A DNA stretch of 64,000 nt from DATHKG01 sp035489435 (lineage in GTDB: Bacteria > Bacteroidota > Bacteroidia > Chitinophagales > Chitinophagaceae), in the NCBI GenBank assembly GCA_035489435.1, contig DATHKG010000161.1. One strand, written 5' to 3'. Made by a program: the position numbers and the translations under genes. This document shows, piece by piece, positions 62,301-64,000 of the stretch (its first letter is position 1; the number at the start of each line of letters is the position of its first letter). The notes beneath the pieces were generated by a model. It did no database searches, was not told where the DNA came from, and saw only the letters and a program-made list of their open reading frames with translations.

Positions 62301-63999
62301 AATTTACAATACCAAAGTGCGTACTGGCAACAAAAGCAATAGATCCCCGGCCTTTTGCGAGTACAAATTTCTCAGATAACGTTTCATTGACTGAAAGACG
62401 TTGAGGAAAGTATGTAAAAAAGTTTCCTGCATTACAACCATTCACATAAAAAACCGGGTACTTACCAAAGTTTTCATATGCTGAAGGATTATCCAGGTTA
62501 AATTCGAGTGTTGTTGATGAAGAGTGCCCGAAATAATTCAGCATTGAGATTCCTTCTCCAAACAATTGCGCTAATCTTTCAGCACCACCTGTTTCCACCC
62601 CAGCCGTAGTCGTTTTACAGAACGTATATACTTTACCACCAAACAGGGTATCTTCTATAATACTTTTATAGACCCCCATAAAATTACACAACACAGTACT
62701 AAGATAAGAATCACCACCGCCCGTTACGTGCACCACGTTTTTCATCCATTGACGACCGGCAATAGTATTTGGTGAATTTTTCTGAACATCTTCGAATTGC
62801 TTCACTTTCTCGAGATAATCTTCTATCTCTTTTGCTGAAATTACTGACAGTCTGCCTATCGGGGTTTCCGGCACAGGGCTCAACACTCCGGAAGAAGCCA
62901 GCATATTATCTGAAGCCGGATTACCAAATGTTGGAATAATGTTCAGCCTTTCTGCGACGGGGTCAGCTTCACGTAAACGATACTGATCATAGGTCATACC
63001 ATGACCAATAAGAAACACATGTTTAGGAAGTATCGCAAAGGTAGCTCGGGCATATCGTAAAAAGTTTTTAACAGACAATGGATGCTTTTTTATTCCAAAA
63101 GCAAACTGATCTACCAACTCATCTATATCAACAATCTTAGACACATATCCACCACCGGCTGAAGTCTGCCTGTAATTAGCATAATCATTCACCGGGTTAT
63201 TGCCGGTTGATCCATTATAAAGACTGGGATGTGAAATAACAAGGAAAGTTCCCTGGTTCGCTACCAGGGAATAATCAACAAACTTTTTTGTGGCGACAGT
63301 TGCTATGCTATTGATATTAGCGGCATCCTGGGATGACAACACATATTTTATAGGAACATTGCTACCTGGCAATGCAAACCGCACTTTCCCGGGCACACTG
63401 ATATTACCGATAAATCTTTTGCCTGTACTCAGATCATACAAAACAGGTGCGGCAGCTCCGGCATTGAAATTGGTGACCTCAAGTAAAAATCCTGCCAGTC
63501 TTGCCGGCAATTCGAATTTGAAATTGCTGGTATTACCAAAATCAAACAGCCGCGGATAAATAATTTCATAATAGGATGACACTACCCGATCAGTAGTTAC
63601 GACAGAATTATCAACCATCTGTATAGTTGCTGTGCCTGATGTTATGAGGCTTGTTGGTATAGCAACCGTGGCATTGATGTCATTAAAATAATCCATCAAC
63701 GTATCATTGACCACAGACCCGTTTACACTTACACGTATAGTTCTTGCATTCAGGGCATTACCGGAAGCACCATATTTAAAAGTTGACTGTGGGCCTGCGG
63801 CATAAACAGCCTGGACTCCGATTGAAGAATTTAATGGAGCTGATGGTGTAAATGGTGAACTTGACCAATACTCTCCCTTATCATAAGATGATGAATATAC
63901 ATACTCCCCCACGACTGCGGCAAAACCAGGGTTTAACTGGCTACTGAAATAGTTACCCGCAGTATGCATAAAATATGGCTCAACGGGTAAAGGGCTGAT
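59383..63999 (-). CDS. Type IX secretion system sortase, PorU/PorU2-like (5' end outside window)
   Basis: The gene runs off the right edge: the frame has no stop up to base 63999 and reads through the first in-window ATG (63969) with family-like sequence. At least 1538 codons are present. Counting from that ATG, a gingipain-like C25 peptidase domain spans about 240-620, with candidate catalytic H482 (YFGHSSS) and C512 (VNGCNAGN). CARDB-like domains follow (e.g. NIGKASPDSITL, LDSRNYPGVNTIFVEFNP), and a C-terminal FlgD-like Ig domain has GNGVYLYRV. PorU cleaves the sorting domain of T9SS cargo on the cell surface and attaches the protein to lipopolysaccharide. The large size points to the PorU2 branch, whose role is less well defined. 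Confidence 0.88.
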   Translation of the reverse strand: MSPLPVEPYFMHTAGNYFSSQLNPGFAAVVGEYVYSSSYDKGEYWSSSPFTPSAPLNSSIGVQAVYAAGPQSTFKYGASGNALNARTIRVSVNGSVVNDTLMDYFNDINATVAIPTSLITSGTATIQMVDNSVVTTDRVVSSYYEIIYPRLFDFGNTSNFKFELPARLAGFLLEVTNFNAGAAAPVLYDLSTGKRFIGNISVPGKVRFALPGSNVPIKYVLSSQDAANINSIATVATKKFVDYSLVANQGTFLVISHPSLYNGSTGNNPVNDYANYRQTSAGGGYVSKIVDIDELVDQFAFGIKKHPLSVKNFLRYARATFAILPKHVFLIGHGMTYDQYRLREADPVAERLNIIPTFGNPASDNMLASSGVLSPVPETPIGRLSVISAKEIEDYLEKVKQFEDVQKNSPNTIAGRQWMKNVVHVTGGGDSYLSTVLCNFMGVYKSIIEDTLFGGKVYTFCKTTTAGVETGGAERLAQLFGEGISMLNYFGHSSSTTLEFNLDNPSAYENFGKYPVFYVNGCNAGNFFTYFPQRLSVNETLSEKFVLAKGRGSIAFVASTHFGIVNYLNLFLNGLYGVLAKSESGTMGENQRNALAALITAAGSTDYYARLHAEEITFHGDPALKMNNQPKPDYVIEESLITLNPAFISIAENEFALKVKMVNIGKASPDSITLSIKRTYPDGSQETIYSTRIPGVKSADSIALTIPIVTLRDKGMNKLTVFIDSDSEIDEMSESNNIVTKEFFIFEDEARPVYPYPFSIVTDPNQKLYASTANPFSLARDYIIQMDTTELFDSPFKVSKTINSAGGIVELLPGIAYQDSAVYYWRISIVPPTGGNYQWSYSSFVFIPGEVSGFNQSHYFQHVKSNSERLSLQDSTRLWDFGNRNNDLFIRHGVYPTSGQYDNDFSVSVNGESKIASACVARSLIVNVFDPITFKPWKNVSSTGTNLFTFSSGSANCAPSRNWNFEFTYMNAVSRNNMVNFMNYIPNGAYVVVRTTDYSLAALPPSWQADTLTYGSNNSLYHKLFAAGLLGIDSITTARCFVLVYKKNDFSFSPVYRISKDLNDRIVLNVKTPTKDTLGFITSPKFGPAKEWKQLVWRGESLESPTDDNPAIDVIGIDRNNVESVIAQVDRSTQEFDLSAIDAAMYPYLKLQMRNPDSVNLTPYQLKYWRVYYKGVPEGGLASSIFFNTKDTLEAGEPIKFGIAFKNVSKLPFDSLKVKVTILDQSNVTHVIDMPRQKPLVFNDTIQLRFELDSRNYPGVNTIFVEFNPEVDQLEQAHFNNFLYKNVYVRTDNINPLLDITFDGVHILNRDIVSAKPKIQIKLKDDAKYLLLNDTTLSTIQVRYPDGMLRTFSYDNDTLRFNPATSSDDNTASIDFNPQFLKQFNPEGDEYELIVKGKDRSGNKAGQIEFRVTFKVISKPMISNLLNYPNPFSTSTAFVFTLTGSEIPQNMKIQILTVTGKIVREITMNELGPIRIGRNITEFKWNGTDQYGQKLGNGVYLYRVVTTMNGKSMEKYRSEGDNTDKFFNNGYGKMYLMR

Positions 64000-64000
64000 A

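Overview
The window looks like chromosomal DNA of a Bacteroidota bacterium, most probably of the Chitinophagaceae. The signs are two SusC/SusD pairs, a type IX secretion sortase of the long PorU/PorU2 kind, surface-lipoprotein signals, an H1-like Lys/Ala-rich protein, no Shine-Dalgarno sequences, and promoters of the Bacteroidota type (TTG, about 19 nt, TAnnTTTG). The genus-level placement is inference; phylum level is well supported.

Layout. 0.2-4.4 kb: accA-dapA, a divergent Nramp-fold transporter and RNase Z. 4.7-5.8 kb: a CHRD-domain surface lipoprotein and a 640-base gene-free stretch with two heptamer repeat arrays and a possible structured RNA. 5.8-15.8 kb: an accessory cluster with a nucleotidyltransferase, a tight six-gene operon (three radical SAM enzymes, two of them B12-binding type, interleaved with three methyltransferases) and two GT4 glycosyltransferases. 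Its product is unknown and it is the best candidate for an undescribed pathway. 15.9-23.5 kb: two exported proteins of unknown role, a fructosamine-kinase-family protein, isoaspartyl peptidase, heptose-7-phosphate kinase, an amino acid permease and an OmpH/Skp-like chaperone.

23.6-59 kb is the transcription/translation region, read on the minus strand: tRNA-Thr(TGT), tRNA-Tyr, tRNA-Gly, tRNA-Thr(GGT), tuf, tRNA-Trp, secE, nusG, rplK, rplA, rplJ, rplL, rpoB, rpoC. The order is the ancient one, also known from E. coli, but it is broken twice. A 2.3-kb two-gene cassette (transglutaminase-like membrane protein and H1-like protein) lies between nusG and rplK. A 15-kb glycan-utilisation locus (two SusC/SusD pairs, a GH92 mannosidase, two LacI regulators) lies between rplL and rpoB. 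A terminator follows rplL, a strong bidirectional terminator follows the glycan locus, and rpoB has its own full-consensus promoter, so the locus is insulated on both sides. A shared palindrome (GCWAAAWCGNTTTAGY-like) sits 33-52 nt upstream of both susC starts and of the GH92 start and is a likely LacI operator. 55-64 kb: hpf, xerC, rpsU, ribE, a GT-C-type membrane protein and the PorU-like sortase, which runs off the right edge.

The most unusual pattern is structural. In the first 16 kb, gene after gene ends in a short degenerate tandem array that begins at, or contains, the stop codon: 16 bp x2 (rnz), 7 bp x8 (CHRD gene), 17 bp x4 (nucleotidyltransferase), 27 bp x3 (SPASM radical SAM), 25 bp x7 (glycosyltransferase), 23 bp x2 (lipoprotein), with a weaker 19 bp x2 case at 51.2 kb. 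The units are unrelated in sequence and mostly not multiples of three, so the common factor is position, not sequence.
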